A stretch of 64,000 nt of DNA from Robiginitalea marina (GCF_024006985.1 NZ_JAMXIB010000013.1:1-64000), one strand, 5' to 3'; shown: positions 1 to 10,740, numbered from the stretch's first letter. The notes: a model not told the origin generated them from the sequence alone. Made by a program: numbers and translations.

Positions 1-72
1 ATTTCAACGGTTTTTAACGGTATTCGCCCAAAAGCTTTCCCCCTGCGTGGAGTTCCCCTTACTTTTGGAGGA

Positions 73-143
73 CCATAGCATAAGTAGGTTAAGTTTATGG
101 TAAGATTTGGGGAAAAAGGCAAGGCAGCGTCCTTGCCTTTTTT
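73..143 (+). repeat. 39-bp direct repeat, copy 1, plus hairpin terminator
   Basis: Positions 73-111 are repeated exactly at 277-315. The element can fold weakly through CCATA...TATGG ends. It is followed at 113-143 by a 12-bp GC/A-T stem (AAAAAGGCAAGG with its complement) and a run of T, a typical intrinsic terminator. No convincing protein gene covers the region; the 61-codon frame across it looks like chance. The unit may be the 3' end of a small transcript, or an upstream gene may lie off the window. Confidence 0.6.
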
Positions 144-276
144 ATTTCACGTAACCCCTTTAAAATTCCCTATTTTGTTGAATTTAAAGATTTTAACACG
201 TAAGCCCTCAGGGCAGCCTCTTTATTTTCCCTACAATTTCTTTGTTATTTTACTTATTACCAGTAAATTAGTCGTG

Positions 277-346
277 CCATAGCATAAGTAGGTTAAGTTT
301 ATGGTAAGATTTGGGATGAAAAGGGCAGAGCTTTCTGCCCTTTTCT
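277..346 (+). repeat. 39-bp direct repeat, copy 2, plus hairpin terminator
   Basis: Second exact copy (277-315) of the element at 73-111. It is followed at 318-346 by a different hairpin (GAAAAGGGCAG stem, AGCTTT loop) ending in TTTTCT. The repeat is identical but the terminators have unrelated sequence, so the 39-mer itself seems to be the conserved part. The 130 bp between the units is AT-rich with no recognisable feature. Confidence 0.6.
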
Positions 347-352
347 ATTGCC

Positions 353-390
353 AAAAAAAAAGCCCCGGAAGCAATTCCCGGGGCTTTTTT
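353..390 (-). terminator. Intrinsic terminator of sodA (possibly bidirectional)
   Basis: An AGCCCCGG/CCGGGGCT stem is flanked by A-run and T-run on the two sides, so it can work on either strand. It lies 16 bp past the sodA stop codon. Confidence 0.8.
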
Positions 391-405
391 CTAAGACGTG
401 CAAAA

Positions 406-1014
406 TCAACGACGGGCCTTGTAGTCTGAAGCGACCTTGCCCCAATTGATGACGTTGAAGAAGGCTTCTATATAATCGGGACGCCGGTTCTGGTAATGCA
501 GGTAGTAGGCGTGTTCCCAGACATCGATCCCGAGGATCGGATATCCGCCGCAACCCACTCCGGGCATTAGGGTGTTATCCTGGTTCGGGGTGGAGCATAC
601 CTCCACTTTACCGCCTTTATGCACGCAGAGCCAGGCCCATCCTGAACCGAATTGCCCGGCAGCTGCCTTGCTAAAGGCATCCTTGAATCCTTCGAATGAA
701 CCGAAGGCCTGGTCAATGGCCGCGGCCAGCTCACCAGACGGCGCGCCGCCTCCGTCCGGGGACATGACCTCCCAGAAAAGGCAGTGGTTGAAATACCCTC
801 CCCCATTGTTTCTTACAGCTTTGTTGGACATGTCCAGGCCTTTGAGGAGGTCTTCAATAGGCTTTCCCTCAAGGGCAGTGCCTGAAATGGCCTCATTGAG
901 CTTGGAAGTATATCCGTTGTGGTGTTTTGTATGGTGGATTTCCATGGTGCGCGCATCGATATGCGGCTCCAGGGCATCATATGCATAAGGTAATTTCGGT
1001 AATTGGAATGACAT
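406..1014 (-). CDS. sodA: Superoxide dismutase, Mn-type
   Basis: This 202-residue protein has the usual Fe/Mn-SOD length and converts superoxide to peroxide and oxygen. Metal ligands visible are His27, His77, Asp164 and His168 (DVWEHAYY motif). The active-site glutamine sits late, in TPNQDN near residue 145, and the early position before NHCLFW is glycine. That pattern is typical of Mn rather than Fe enzymes, though cambialistic use cannot be excluded. There is no signal peptide, so it should be cytoplasmic. It is transcribed alone, divergently from the AddA-like gene, with its own terminator. A -7 box lies 37 bp upstream. Confidence 0.95.
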   Translation of the reverse strand: MSFQLPKLPYAYDALEPHIDARTMEIHHTKHHNGYTSKLNEAISGTALEGKPIEDLLKGLDMSNKAVRNNGGGYFNHCLFWEVMSPDGGGAPSGELAAAIDQAFGSFEGFKDAFSKAAAGQFGSGWAWLCVHKGGKVEVCSTPNQDNTLMPGVGCGGYPILGIDVWEHAYYLHYQNRRPDYIEAFFNVINWGKVASDYKARR

Positions 1015-1050
1015 AGGTAACTGGTTTTTATGTTAACAAACGGTGTTTAC

Positions 1051-1058
1051 CAAATGTA
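1051..1058 (-). promoter_or_regulatory. Likely -7 box of sodA
   Basis: TACATTTG on the minus strand matches the Bacteroidota -7 consensus TAnnTTTG and lies 37 bp upstream of the sodA start. No TTG is found at the ideal -33 distance, so support is partial. Confidence 0.45.
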
Positions 1059-1124
1059 CAGATTTTAACAAACACTTTGCGCTAATTATTTGTTAAGAAC
1101 CTGCGGGGAATCCTTATTTTGCAG

Positions 1125-4100
1125 ATGATGAACGCTGAATCCAAACCTTTTCGGATCTATGACGCCTCAGCAGGCTCCGGGAAGACATTTACCCTGGCAA
1201 GGGAATATCTAAGGCTGCTGCTCCATCCTGGGGCGGACCAGGAATTCAGGAGGATTCTGGCCATTACCTTTACCAATAAAGCTGTAGCGGAACTCAAGCA
1301 TCGCATCCTGAAAAACCTCATGGAATTCTCCTGCCTGCAGGAAGGGGAAAAGCCCTCCGACCTGTTTGAGGCCGTTAGGGAAGGCCTGGGGGAAGACCGT
1401 GCCTTCCTGGTCAGGCAAAGCGGAAAGGTACTCGAGGAATTGCTCCACAATTACGCCTTTTTTGACGTCAGCACCATTGACCGGTTTAACCACCGCATTT
1501 TGCGCACTTTTGCCCAGGACCTGGAATTGCCTTCCAATTTTGAGGTCGTCCTAGACACCGATGCACTGCTCGCCCGGGCGGTGGATGCCCTGATTCAAAA
1601 AGCCGGAAGCCACCCGGGCCTCACGGCAGCGCTAATCGAGTTTGCCCTGGAAAAGGCGGAAGAGGACCGGAGTTGGGACATCAGCAGGGACCTCTTTGAG
1701 ATGGGCCAACTCCTTTTCGACGAGAACCACTACCCGTATCTGGAGGACTTTCGGGGAAAGGCCATGAACGACTTCCAGAACCTGAGGGAACTCCTGGGGG
1801 TCTCCAGGCGGCAGACGGAAGCCCTGCTGGTGAGTGCGGCCCGGGAAGCCAAAGAACTTATCGAAGCCCATGGGTTGGAGCGCCTTGATTTCAGCAGCGG
1901 CTATTTTCCCGACTTCCTGGACAAGGTGGCGCAGGGCGATTTCAACCAGAATTTCGAAGCCGGTTGGAAACAAAATTTCGGTCAGCAACCCCTGTATCCC
2001 AAAAAGGCCGACCCTGCCAAAAAAACCCTGCTGGATGACTTGCTACCCGTCTTAACCGGCTATTTCGAGGGCATTCGCGACGGCATCCAAAAGAGGGGTT
2101 TTTTGGTAAATGCATACACGAATTGCGCCCCGTTTACGGTCCTTGGCATGCTGAAACAGGAACTGGACCTGCTCAGGGATGAAGGGGGGTATCTGCCCAT
2201 TTCCTCCTTCAATGCCATAATCGCAAAGGAATTAAAGGACCAACCCGTCCCATACCTCTATGAACGCCTTGGGGAACGGTACCGGCATTATTTCATCGAT
2301 GAATTCCAGGACACCTCCGGGTTGCAGTGGGAAAACCTGATCCCCCTGATCGGAAGTGCCCTGCAGGGCGAGGATGAACAGGGTCGCAGGGGGTCCCTGG
2401 TTTTGGTGGGGGATGCCAAGCAGGCGATCTACCGCTGGCGGGGGGGGAAAGCCGAACAATTCCTCCGGTTGGCCAGGGGAACCGATAACCCCTTTTCCGT
2501 GGCAGCCCATTTGGAGGCCCTGCCGCAAAACTTTCGAAGCCTCAAGCCCCTGGTCGCTTTCAACAATGATTTTTTCAGCCATATCAGCACCTACATGGGT
2601 GAGGGTTCCTACTCAGACCTCTTCCTCAAGGGCAACCAACAGGTGTCCGAACGGGAGGGACAGGGGCTGGTCCAAATCGATCTGGTGCCTGCCGACGCCG
2701 ACGACGCCTCCCGGGAGTATCTCGACAGGACCCTGGCACGGGTGCAGGAACTGGCGAAAAAGGGGTATCCTTACCGGGAGCTTTGCATCCTGACCCGTCG
2801 CCGGCAGGAAGGGGTGATGATCTCCAGCCACCTGATGGAGGCAGGCATCCCCGTGATCTCCTCGGAAACCCTGCTGCTGGAGAACCATCCGGAAATCCGG
2901 TTCCTGATCCACCTGTTGCACCACCTGGTCGCCCCCGAAGACAGGAACCATGCCTTCGGGCTGCTTTTGTTCCTCAGCGAAGGGCGGGCCGACCGCCACC
3001 AGTGGATTGCCCGGCACCTTGCCGGGGCGGACCAGCTCCTGGAGCGCGAATACGGGTTTGCCCCCGGGGCTGACCGGCTGAAACCCGTTTATGACCTGTT
3101 GGAAGAGGCCATCAGGCAGTTCCGCCTGGGGGGGGAGAACGATGCCTACCTGGTTTTCCTCATGGACCTTGTCCTGGAAGTCGGCCGGAGCGAGGATTCA
3201 TCCATCCGGTCTTTCCTGGACTATTGGGAGGCCCGGCACGACAAGCTGAGCATACAGGCGCCGGAAGGGTTCAATGCCGTTACCCTGATGACCATCCACA
3301 AATCCAAAGGCCTGGAATTCCCCATCGTGATCTACCCGTTTGCCGACACCCCCATTTACCGGGAAAAGAACCCAAAGCTATGGTTTCCGGTAGCCCCGCA
3401 GCATTTTGCAGGCTTCGGACACTTGCTGCTCAGCCGGAAAAAAGAACTGAAGACCTATGCCGCACCGGCGCCGGAGCTTTATGAGGAAGAACGGCACCGG
3501 CTGGAGCTGGACGCCTATAACCTCCTGTATGTGGCCCACACCCGGGCCATCAGGGCGCTTTTCGTGATCAGCAGGGAAACCCCGCAAAAAGATACCGCTT
3601 CCGGGCCCCAGTCCTATGGGGAAGTCTACTGCCGGTACCTCAGGGAAAATGGGTTCTGGGAAGACGGACAGTCCACCTATTCCTTTGGCGCCCTCCCCGG
3701 GAACGGGGAGCCGGTAGTGCCCGCGGCCAGGGAACGCGTGCGTTTTCGGTATTCGGCCAGGGACCGGGCATCCCTGAGGATGGTAACCCATTCAGGGATC
3801 CTCTGGGATACCGACCAGGCGAGGGCCATCCAATATGGAAACATCCTCCACCATGCCCTCAGCCTGATCCATTCCCGGGACGACGTAGGCCTGGCCGTGG
3901 GCCGTCTGCAAGGCGAGGGATTACTGGCCCATGAAGACCGGGAAGCCTTTGGGGAACTGCTCCTTAAGGTGGTTGGCCACCCCCGGCTCGAGCCTTATTT
4001 CGCCCCTGGGGCCAGGGGGCTTAACGAATGGGAACTGCTAACAAAAAATGGATTAATTTTGAGGCCCGACCGCCTGGTGCTCCTCGACGGGGGGGTGGCC

Positions 4101-4250
4101 ATCCTTGATTACAAGACGGGGACCCCTAAACAGGAATACCACAGGCAGGTAGGGCAATACGCCGATACACTACGGGAAATGGGCCACCCCGTGGCGGCGG
4201 CCATCCTGGTCTACATCGACAAGAACCAAATAACCCCTGAATTCATCTGA
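1125..4250 (+). CDS. AddA/RecB-like UvrD-family helicase-nuclease
   Basis: About 1041 residues if it starts at ATG 1125 (ATG 1128 is also possible). It is an SF1 helicase with Walker A ASAGSGKT near residue 16, motif II DEFQD near 391, motif [17 protein letters not shown] near 427, motif V near 720 and motif [10 protein letters not shown] near 800. A C-terminal RecB-type nuclease motif, ILDYKTG, lies near residue 995. This is the architecture of AddA, which resects double-strand breaks with AddB. Its probable partner is the nuclease gene at 7010, beyond kbl and the OmpA gene. A poorly conserved -7-like TTATTTTG sits four bases before the ATG, so the message could be leaderless. kbl starts four bases after the stop. 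Confidence 0.85.
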   Translation: MMNAESKPFRIYDASAGSGKTFTLAREYLRLLLHPGADQEFRRILAITFTNKAVAELKHRILKNLMEFSCLQEGEKPSDLFEAVREGLGEDRAFLVRQSGKVLEELLHNYAFFDVSTIDRFNHRILRTFAQDLELPSNFEVVLDTDALLARAVDALIQKAGSHPGLTAALIEFALEKAEEDRSWDISRDLFEMGQLLFDENHYPYLEDFRGKAMNDFQNLRELLGVSRRQTEALLVSAAREAKELIEAHGLERLDFSSGYFPDFLDKVAQGDFNQNFEAGWKQNFGQQPLYPKKADPAKKTLLDDLLPVLTGYFEGIRDGIQKRGFLVNAYTNCAPFTVLGMLKQELDLLRDEGGYLPISSFNAIIAKELKDQPVPYLYERLGERYRHYFIDEFQDTSGLQWENLIPLIGSALQGEDEQGRRGSLVLVGDAKQAIYRWRGGKAEQFLRLARGTDNPFSVAAHLEALPQNFRSLKPLVAFNNDFFSHISTYMGEGSYSDLFLKGNQQVSEREGQGLVQIDLVPADADDASREYLDRTLARVQELAKKGYPYRELCILTRRRQEGVMISSHLMEAGIPVISSETLLLENHPEIRFLIHLLHHLVAPEDRNHAFGLLLFLSEGRADRHQWIARHLAGADQLLEREYGFAPGADRLKPVYDLLEEAIRQFRLGGENDAYLVFLMDLVLEVGRSEDSSIRSFLDYWEARHDKLSIQAPEGFNAVTLMTIHKSKGLEFPIVIYPFADTPIYREKNPKLWFPVAPQHFAGFGHLLLSRKKELKTYAAPAPELYEEERHRLELDAYNLLYVAHTRAIRALFVISRETPQKDTASGPQSYGEVYCRYLRENGFWEDGQSTYSFGALPGNGEPVVPAARERVRFRYSARDRASLRMVTHSGILWDTDQARAIQYGNILHHALSLIHSRDDVGLAVGRLQGEGLLAHEDREAFGELLLKVVGHPRLEPYFAPGARGLNEWELLTKNGLILRPDRLVLLDGGVAILDYKTGTPKQEYHRQVGQYADTLREMGHPVAAAILVYIDKNQITPEFI

Positions 4251-4254
4251 TACT

Positions 4255-5448
4255 ATGTACGGATCCCTAAAAGAACACCTGGAAAAAGAACTGGAAGCCA
4301 TCCGCGAGGCCGGGCTATATAAAAAGGAACGGATCATCACCTCCCCTCAGGGGCCCGTGATACGCATATCCACAGGGGAGGAGGTGCTGAATTTCTGCGC
4401 AAACAATTACCTGGGGTTATCTGCCCACCCGGAAGTGATCCAGGCGGCCAAAGACACCCTCGACAGCCACGGATTCGGGATGTCTTCAGTCCGCTTCATC
4501 TGCGGCACCCAGGATATCCACAAACAACTCGAAAAAAGGATTGCCGATTTTTACGGTACGGAAGATACCATATTGTATGCGGCCGCCTTCGACGCCAACG
4601 GCGGGGTCTTTGAGCCCCTGCTCGGGCCCGAGGATGCCATTATATCCGATGCCCTGAACCACGCTTCAATCATTGACGGGGTTCGCCTTTGCAAAGCCAT
4701 GAGGTACCGATACGCCAACGGAGACATGGAAGACCTGGAAAAACAGCTGCAACAGGCCAATGCCGACGGGGCCAGGTTCAAGCTTATTGTTACCGACGGG
4801 GTGTTTTCCATGGATGGCCTGGTGGCACCCCTCGACAAAATTTGTGATCTCGCCGACGCCTATGATGCCCTGGTTATGATTGACGAATGCCATGCCACCG
4901 GTTTTATAGGCGAACACGGCATTGGCACGCTGGAGGAAAAAGGTGTCATGGGCCGGATTGATATCATTACGGGCACTTTGGGGAAAGCCCTGGGCGGGGC
5001 CATGGGGGGGTATACCACCGGAAAAAAAGAGATTGTCGAAATGCTCCGGCAGCGTTCCCGCCCCTACCTTTTTTCCAACAGCCTGGCCCCGGCCATTGTT
5101 GGGGCCTCCCTGAAGGTTTTCGACCTCCTCGAAAAAGATCAGAACCTGAAGCAACGCCTCGATGAAAATACCATCTACTTCAAGAAGGGGATGAAAGCCG
5201 CCGGCTTTGACATCATAGACGGGGATTCGGCCATTGTACCCGTAATGTTATACGATGCCAAACTCGCCCAGAAAATGGCCGACAAGCTGCTGGAAAAAGG
5301 AATCTATGTCATTGGTTTCTTTTACCCTGTAGTACCCCAGGGCAAGGCGCGTATCAGGGTGCAGCTATCCGCTGCGCACCAAAAGGAACATCTGGATAAG
5401 GCCATTGCGGCCTTTATTGAGGTAGGCAGGGAGCTTGGGGTGATTTGA
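4255..5448 (+). CDS. kbl: Glycine C-acetyltransferase (2-amino-3-ketobutyrate CoA ligase)
   Basis: This 397-residue PLP enzyme of the alpha-oxoamine synthase family has the expected length for Kbl. It cleaves 2-amino-3-ketobutyrate with CoA to glycine and acetyl-CoA in threonine breakdown. The PLP-binding lysine lies in GTLGKALGG near residue 245, and the DECHATGF cofactor motif is present near 210. The start is four bases after the AddA-like stop, so the two are probably cotranscribed. No threonine dehydrogenase is seen in the window. 8-amino-7-oxononanoate synthase is a sister family, but sequence and length fit Kbl better. Confidence 0.9.
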   Translation: MYGSLKEHLEKELEAIREAGLYKKERIITSPQGPVIRISTGEEVLNFCANNYLGLSAHPEVIQAAKDTLDSHGFGMSSVRFICGTQDIHKQLEKRIADFYGTEDTILYAAAFDANGGVFEPLLGPEDAIISDALNHASIIDGVRLCKAMRYRYANGDMEDLEKQLQQANADGARFKLIVTDGVFSMDGLVAPLDKICDLADAYDALVMIDECHATGFIGEHGIGTLEEKGVMGRIDIITGTLGKALGGAMGGYTTGKKEIVEMLRQRSRPYLFSNSLAPAIVGASLKVFDLLEKDQNLKQRLDENTIYFKKGMKAAGFDIIDGDSAIVPVMLYDAKLAQKMADKLLEKGIYVIGFFYPVVPQGKARIRVQLSAAHQKEHLDKAIAAFIEVGRELGVI

Positions 5449-5497
5449 TTTCCGTTATGCGGGGTCCCGGCAGGATAGAAAAAATGAGGAATTGATT

Positions 5498-5527
5498 TTG
5501 TTAATAATTCTTAACAACTTACATTTG
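5498..5527 (+). promoter_or_regulatory. Promoter of the OmpA-family gene (TTG-N19-TACATTTG)
   Basis: TTG at 5498-5500 is separated by exactly 19 bp from TACATTTG at 5520-5527. This is a full match to the Bacteroidota primary-sigma promoter (-33 TTG, -7 TAnnTTTG). The start codon is 34 bp downstream. Confidence 0.78.
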
Positions 5528-5561
5528 CGTCTGATAAACACTTAAACTTAAAAATTCGAAC

Positions 5562-6941
5562 ATGAAACAGCTTAGCAGATTATTGGTTGTTGGCCTGCTT
5601 ATTTTAGGGTTAAACAATATCCAAGCTCAGGATGAGAATAATCCCTGGCAGTTCAGTCTTGGTGTAAACGCCATTGATGTTTATCCCACCAACGCTGATG
5701 CTGCTTCTTTCTTGCCGAACTACGAAACAGGTGCCTTGTTTGATGAGTACTTCAATGCAAACGACCACTGGAACATCATCCCTTCGATTTCCTACCTTTC
5801 TGTTTCCCGTTATGTAGGAGACGGTTTCTCCGTAGGGGTTCGCGGATCCCTCAACCGGATCGAAAAACTCGGGGACCTCACCATAGACGATGTATCCCAC
5901 TATGCTGTTGACGGTACCATTAAATACAATATTTTTTCCGGGAAGAAATTCGATCCCTTCGTGGAATTCGGAGGAGGTTATACCTGGGTAGATGAAATTG
6001 GGGCAGGAACCGTAAACGGTGGCCTTGGTTTTAACTACTGGTTTAACGATTTCCTGGGTGTTACCCTCCAGTCTCAGTACAAGCATGCCTTTGAAGACTA
6101 CGGGGTTACCCACTTCCAGCACCTGGCTGGTGTTTCGATCCGTTTCGGCGGAACCGATACTGACGGTGACGGAATCTACGACAAAGACGATGCCTGCCCG
6201 GAAGTAGCCGGACTTGAGGCCTTCAACGGTTGCCCGGATTCAGACGGCGACGGCATTGAAGATGGTAAGGATGCCTGCCCGAACACTCCCGGACCGAAAG
6301 AATACAACGGATGTCCTGACAGCGATGGGGACACTGTTATCGATAAAGACGATGCCTGCCCGAACACTCCCGGACTGGTTGCCCTGGCCGGTTGCCCTGA
6401 CACTGACGGTGACGGCGTAGCCGATAAGGACGATGAGTGCCCGAATGAGGCCGGACCTGCTGAGAACAATGGTTGCCCATGGCCGGATCGTGACGGTGAC
6501 GGCGTGGCTGATAAAGACGACCGCTGCCCGGATCTCGTGGGAACTGTAGCAAACCAGGGATGCCCTGAAGTTACTGAAGCTGTACGCCAGGCGCTTCTGG
6601 ACTATGCCAAGACTATCCTTTTCGATACAGGCAAAGCCACTATTAAGCCTCAATCTGCCGAGGTTCTGAACAACATCGCAGACATCCTTGATGATTACCC
6701 GAACGTAACCTTCAGGATTGAAGGGCACACCGACAGCTCAGGTAGTGCCGCCCTGAACCAGCGCCTTTCTCAGGAAAGGGCCCAATCGGTAATGAATTAC
6801 CTGATTGAGAAAGGTATTCCTTCTGATAAGATGACTGCCGTTGGATACGGTGAGGACCGTCCGATCGCTGATAACAATACCAGCGAAGGCAGAAGGACCA
6901 ACCGTAGGGTTGAAATTCACGGAGAATCTCAGAACAACTAA
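5562..6941 (+). CDS. OmpA-family outer membrane protein with TSP3 calcium-binding linker
   Basis: A 459-residue abundant-type surface protein. Residues 1-22 are a signal peptide ending IQAQ. Residues about 25-195 form a transmembrane beta-barrel. Residues about 198-335 hold five thrombospondin type-3 repeats (DxDGDGxxDxxD...CP), which bind calcium. Residues about 345-455 are the OmpA peptidoglycan-binding domain (IEGHTDSSG, SxxRAx[12 protein letters not shown]). It probably anchors the outer membrane to the cell wall. It is monocistronic, with a consensus promoter and a strong terminator, and it sits between the two halves of the AddAB-like pair. Confidence 0.93.
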   Translation: MKQLSRLLVVGLLILGLNNIQAQDENNPWQFSLGVNAIDVYPTNADAASFLPNYETGALFDEYFNANDHWNIIPSISYLSVSRYVGDGFSVGVRGSLNRIEKLGDLTIDDVSHYAVDGTIKYNIFSGKKFDPFVEFGGGYTWVDEIGAGTVNGGLGFNYWFNDFLGVTLQSQYKHAFEDYGVTHFQHLAGVSIRFGGTDTDGDGIYDKDDACPEVAGLEAFNGCPDSDGDGIEDGKDACPNTPGPKEYNGCPDSDGDTVIDKDDACPNTPGLVALAGCPDTDGDGVADKDDECPNEAGPAENNGCPWPDRDGDGVADKDDRCPDLVGTVANQGCPEVTEAVRQALLDYAKTILFDTGKATIKPQSAEVLNNIADILDDYPNVTFRIEGHTDSSGSAALNQRLSQERAQSVMNYLIEKGIPSDKMTAVGYGEDRPIADNNTSEGRRTNRRVEIHGESQNN

Positions 6942-6965
6942 TCAAGTTGTAAATCATTCATACTG

Positions 6966-7001
6966 GAAAAAGCCCTGGCGTAATGCCGGGGCTTTTTTAT
7001 T
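6966..7001 (+). terminator. Intrinsic terminator of the OmpA-family gene
   Basis: AAAAAGCCC and GGGGCTTTTTT flanks fold around a short loop and end in a T-run. It starts 25 bp past the stop codon and ends just before the AddB-like start at 7010. Confidence 0.85.
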
Positions 7002-7009
7002 TTTAAGCC

Positions 7010-9745
7010 ATGAAGACCTTCCTGGAATCGGTGCTGGACGAATTTCCGTTGTGGAACACCTCCCCTTTGGATTGCGTCTTTATTTTGCCCAGTAAGCGGG
7101 CCGGGTTCTTCCTTAAGAACCTTATGGCCCGGAAGGCCGGGGCACCCATCTTTTGTCCTGAAATATGGAGCATAGAAGATTTCCTGGAACACCTCTCGGG
7201 CCTTCGGTATGCATCGCCTTCCAAACTCCATTTTTCCCTTTATGAAACCCTGCTCGAGCAGGAGGGGGTGGAAAAGGAATCATTCTACGATTTCAGCAAA
7301 TGGGGTAGGACCCTGCTGCAGGACTTTAATGAGGTCGACCGATACCTCGTCCCTGAAAAAACGTTCTTTGCACATCTCGGTTCCCTTCAGGAAATCCGGC
7401 ACTGGACGCCGGATGGTTCCTCCACGCCCATGATCGACAAACGGGTGCGGTTCTGGAAATCGCTCGAATCCATCTACCGCCGTTTCCGGGCAAAGCTGGA
7501 ATCAGAGGGGTTGGGATACCAGGGGCAGGTATATCGCAAAGCTGCGGAATCCCTCGAGCCCTATTTGCGAACCCAACAGGCCAAAACCTTTGTTTTTGCC
7601 GGCTTTAATGCCCTCACCAGGGCCGAGGAAGAGATCATCAGGGCGTTTTTGGCCTCAGGAAGGGCCGAAATTTTCTGGGACGCCGATCCCTACTACCTCG
7701 ACAACCCCATCCACGACGCCGGCCTGTTTATCCGAAAGCACCGGGAGGGGTGGCCAGAACTCAGAAATAACGCCTTAAGAGGGATAAGTACCTCCTTTGA
7801 AGCACCGAAACAAATCGTAATTACGGGTTTGCCCAAACAGGTTTCCCAGGCAAAATTCTGTGGGGAATTGCTCCTGAAACTTCAGGGAACGTTGGAAAAT
7901 ACCGCCCTGGTCCTGGGCGATGAAAGCCTGCTCAACCCCATCCTGCACAGCCTGCCCCCGGAAATCCCTGCCGCTAATGTCACCATGGGGTACCCGGTAA
8001 AGGACAGCCCCACCGCACACCTGTTTGGGGACTTGTTTGAACTGCATGCCGGTTTGACCCCAGCCGGATGGCACGTCCCCCAACTTCTCAGGGTCCTTTC
8101 CCATCCGATCCTGCAGCCCTGGTTCGTGGAATTGGGGTTTAAGACCGCAGGCTTTGCCACTACCCTATTAAAGGAGAACAGGCCGTACCTGGGGTTAGCG
8201 GACCTTTCGGTAAAAGCCATGCCCAAAGCTGTTTCTCAACACCTTCTGGAACCCGCCCACCTGCCCCCCGATGGGGTGGTACGGGGCTTCACCAGGCTCC
8301 TTGAGACCCTGAAACCCCTTTACGAAGCCAGTGGCGATCGGGTTGTCCTCGAATACCTGCAGCATTTCCATGCCCTGTTCAACCAGGTCCTTGAAATGTG
8401 CCGGGAATACCCCTTTATCACCGACCTGCGGTCGCTGAAACTCCTTTATGACCAGTTACTGGAGGAAAACCGGATCGATTTCCAGGGGGAACCCCTTGAG
8501 GGCCTGCAGATTATGGGCATGCTGGAGAGTCGAAACCTCGATTTTGAAACGGTGATCATCACTTCCGTCAATGAAGGCATCCTGCCCTCTGGGAAGTCGA
8601 ACAATTCCTTTATCCCCTATGAGGTAAAAAAAGAATTCAAACTGCCCACGTACAAAGAAAAAGACGCCGTTTATACATACCACTTCTACCGACTGCTCCA
8701 GCGGGCGCAAACCGTCTACCTGTGTTATAACACTGAACCGGATGTCCTGGAAGGGGGGGAACCCAGCCGGTTTATCCATCAATTGCGCACCGATCCGCTT
8801 TTGTCTGAGCACCTTACCCATACCCTGGTAGCCCCTGCAATTGGCGCCCTTCCGGAGCGTATGTTTAGCATAGGGAAAAGCGACGAGCTGCTTGCCGTCT
8901 TAAAGGATAAGGCTGGCGAAGGTTTTTCCCCCACTTCGCTGAGCACGTACATCGACAATCCCCTGGGCTTTTACCGAAAATACATCCTTGGCATCCGCGA
9001 TAGCGAGGAATTTGAGGAAACTATTGCCGCCAATACCTTCGGAACCGTGATCCATGAAAGCCTGGAGAACCTGTACCGCCCCCTCATCGGTCAACTGCTG
9101 ACCAGAAGCCTGATCGACCAGCTTAAAAAAGAGGCCCCTACAGAGATTCAGAAGGCATTTCAGAAACATTACCTTAAAGGCGCCAAGGCCAGAGGCAAAA
9201 ACCTGATTGCAAAGGAGGTAATGATTCAATACCTCCGGCGATTCCTGGACATGGACGCCGATCGCACCTCGAGGCACCAGATCCGGATCCTCGGGGTCGA
9301 GACCCGGCTGACCCGGCAGGTGGATATCCCTTCCCTACCCGCCAGGGTCCTGCTTAAGGGGACCGTAGACCGCATTGAAGAAGTCGATGGGGAACTCAGG
9401 ATCATTGATTACAAATCGGGAAAAGTTGAAGCCCGCGACCTGCGGGTTCCAGAGTGGGACAGCCTGCGCACCGACCCCTTAAAATCAAAGGCCTTCCAGG
9501 TCCTGTGTTATGCCTGGCTCATACAGGGCGAGCAGCCGGTTCCCCAGAACGGATTCAGGGCAGGCGTGGTTTCCTTCAAAAACCTCGGGGCCGGATGGCA
9601 ATGGTTTGGCGTCCCCGATACGGGTAGGAAATACCGCGAACCCATCACCCCTGAGATCCTTGAAGCCTTCGAAGGGGTTTTGACGGCCCTGCTGACAGAA
9701 CTCTTCGACCCGGCCGTACCCTTTGCCCTTAAGGAAACCCGGTAA
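7010..9745 (+). CDS. AddB-like PD-(D/E)XK nuclease, recombination protein
   Basis: This 911-residue protein has an inactivated helicase-like body (FILPSKRAGFFLKNL near residue 25 instead of a P-loop) and a C-terminal RecB-like nuclease domain. The nuclease motif is GTVDRIEE followed by RIIDYKSGK near residue 800. It is the likely AddB-type partner of the AddA-like protein at 1125. The position where many AddB proteins carry an iron-sulfur cysteine (Cys-Pro before an aromatic) reads Asn-Pro (YIDNPLGFY, near 645), so the cluster may be absent. The start ATG directly follows the upstream terminator. It ends one base from the convergent SDR gene. Confidence 0.82.
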   Translation: MKTFLESVLDEFPLWNTSPLDCVFILPSKRAGFFLKNLMARKAGAPIFCPEIWSIEDFLEHLSGLRYASPSKLHFSLYETLLEQEGVEKESFYDFSKWGRTLLQDFNEVDRYLVPEKTFFAHLGSLQEIRHWTPDGSSTPMIDKRVRFWKSLESIYRRFRAKLESEGLGYQGQVYRKAAESLEPYLRTQQAKTFVFAGFNALTRAEEEIIRAFLASGRAEIFWDADPYYLDNPIHDAGLFIRKHREGWPELRNNALRGISTSFEAPKQIVITGLPKQVSQAKFCGELLLKLQGTLENTALVLGDESLLNPILHSLPPEIPAANVTMGYPVKDSPTAHLFGDLFELHAGLTPAGWHVPQLLRVLSHPILQPWFVELGFKTAGFATTLLKENRPYLGLADLSVKAMPKAVSQHLLEPAHLPPDGVVRGFTRLLETLKPLYEASGDRVVLEYLQHFHALFNQVLEMCREYPFITDLRSLKLLYDQLLEENRIDFQGEPLEGLQIMGMLESRNLDFETVIITSVNEGILPSGKSNNSFIPYEVKKEFKLPTYKEKDAVYTYHFYRLLQRAQTVYLCYNTEPDVLEGGEPSRFIHQLRTDPLLSEHLTHTLVAPAIGALPERMFSIGKSDELLAVLKDKAGEGFSPTSLSTYIDNPLGFYRKYILGIRDSEEFEETIAANTFGTVIHESLENLYRPLIGQLLTRSLIDQLKKEAPTEIQKAFQKHYLKGAKARGKNLIAKEVMIQYLRRFLDMDADRTSRHQIRILGVETRLTRQVDIPSLPARVLLKGTVDRIEEVDGELRIIDYKSGKVEARDLRVPEWDSLRTDPLKSKAFQVLCYAWLIQGEQPVPQNGFRAGVVSFKNLGAGWQWFGVPDTGRKYREPITPEILEAFEGVLTALLTELFDPAVPFALKETR

Positions 9746-9746
9746 T

Positions 9747-10466
9747 CTATTTCAGGTCCGGTCGGGTGGGCCTTACTTCTATTTTACTGGGCAGCGTCCT
9801 GGGGTGCATTTGCAGCAAATCGAGCACCAGGAGGCCTATATCGCCGGGTTGGATCTTCCATGCATCTTTCGCAGAAGGAGTGTGGTTGTTGAAATGGGTG
9901 GCTACAGATCCCGGCATAATGGTACTTACCTTTATGCCATGGGGCCTGAGGTCGAGCATCACGGCCTGCGTAAAACCAACAACCCCAAATTTGGTTGCGT
10001 TGTACCCGGCCCCGGAAGCGAAGAAATTCGTACCCGCCAGGCTGGCAATGGTGATGTAATAGCCCTTCGATTCCTTAAGGGCCGGAAGTGCCGCCCTGAG
10101 GGTATTGTAGACCCCTGTGAGGTTGGTATCCAGCATCTGCTGCCATGCCTCCTCCCCCAGCGAGTCAATGGGTGCGAAATGCCCGACCCCTGCATTGGCC
10201 ACGACCACGTCCAACCGACCCCAGCGATCGAGGACCCTGGCTATGGCCTCCCTTTCTTGCCCGGCTTTGGAAACATCCGAAACCAGGGGGAGTATTTCGC
10301 CTCCCCCCAAAGCCTGTACAGCCTCCCCGAGGGCCTTTTCACTGCGCCCTGTAATGGCGACGCGCATCCCCTTTTCGAGCAATACCGCTGCAATACCCAG
10401 GCCAATCCCCTTCGACCCGCCGGTGATATAGGCTACTTTTCCTTCCAATTCTTCCATTTTTTCCAT
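9747..10466 (-). CDS. Short-chain dehydrogenase/reductase
   Basis: A 239-residue classical SDR with the TGGSKGIG cofactor loop (residues 15-22), NAG at 91-93, Ser142, and the catalytic Tyr155/Lys159 pair in YNATK. It is an NAD(P)-dependent alcohol/ketone oxidoreductase. The family includes 3-oxoacyl-ACP reductase, but there is no fatty-acid gene beside it, so the substrate is unknown. ATG at 10457 is an alternative start. It is convergent with the AddB-like gene. Confidence 0.88.
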   Translation of the reverse strand: MEKMEELEGKVAYITGGSKGIGLGIAAVLLEKGMRVAITGRSEKALGEAVQALGGGEILPLVSDVSKAGQEREAIARVLDRWGRLDVVVANAGVGHFAPIDSLGEEAWQQMLDTNLTGVYNTLRAALPALKESKGYYITIASLAGTNFFASGAGYNATKFGVVGFTQAVMLDLRPHGIKVSTIMPGSVATHFNNHTPSAKDAWKIQPGDIGLLVLDLLQMHPRTLPSKIEVRPTRPDLK

Positions 10467-10585
10467 CTTTTTTATGCGTTGTGTACAAATTACACAGAAA
10501 AAAGGTTGTTTTGCCCTCCCGGCAGAATTTGGGCCCAGTATTTTGATACTTCGCGAAAAAGTCTTTTTTTTGCGGTCTAGTTCAA

Positions 10586-10661
<76 letters not shown>

Positions 10662-10669
10662 GATCAAGC

Positions 10670-10683
10670 GCAATTTTCATTGC
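10670..10683. repeat. Inverted copy of a hairpin found in the adjacent repeat array
   Basis: GCAATTTTCATTGC is the reverse complement of the GCAAT-GAAA-ATTGC hairpin that recurs in the array beginning at 10741. It lies 10 bp past the tRNA. Confidence 0.7.
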
Positions 10684-10698
10684 GCGATTCGGAAATAA

Positions 10699-10733
10699 GA
10701 AAAACCGCCAAGCCCTGCTTGAGCGGTTTTTTG
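10699..10733 (+). terminator. Intrinsic terminator after tRNA-Ala
   Basis: An AAAACCGC/GCGGTTTT stem with an inner AAGC/GCTT pairing is followed by TTTTTTG. Pieces of its right arm (CTGCTTGAGC...TTTTTTTG) recur near 10831 and 10935, so terminator sequence has been copied into the repeat array. Confidence 0.75.
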
Positions 10734-10740
10734 TTTTCTG

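Noticed and set aside
97-282. 61-codon frame at the left end
   Set aside because: It starts inside the 39-bp repeat, crosses the terminator hairpin and ends before the second copy. Composition is AT-driven and no family is recognisable.
9723-10580. 285-codon open frame on the plus strand over the SDR gene
   Set aside because: The SDR on the opposite strand has complete catalytic motifs. This frame shows none and runs into the tRNA leader.
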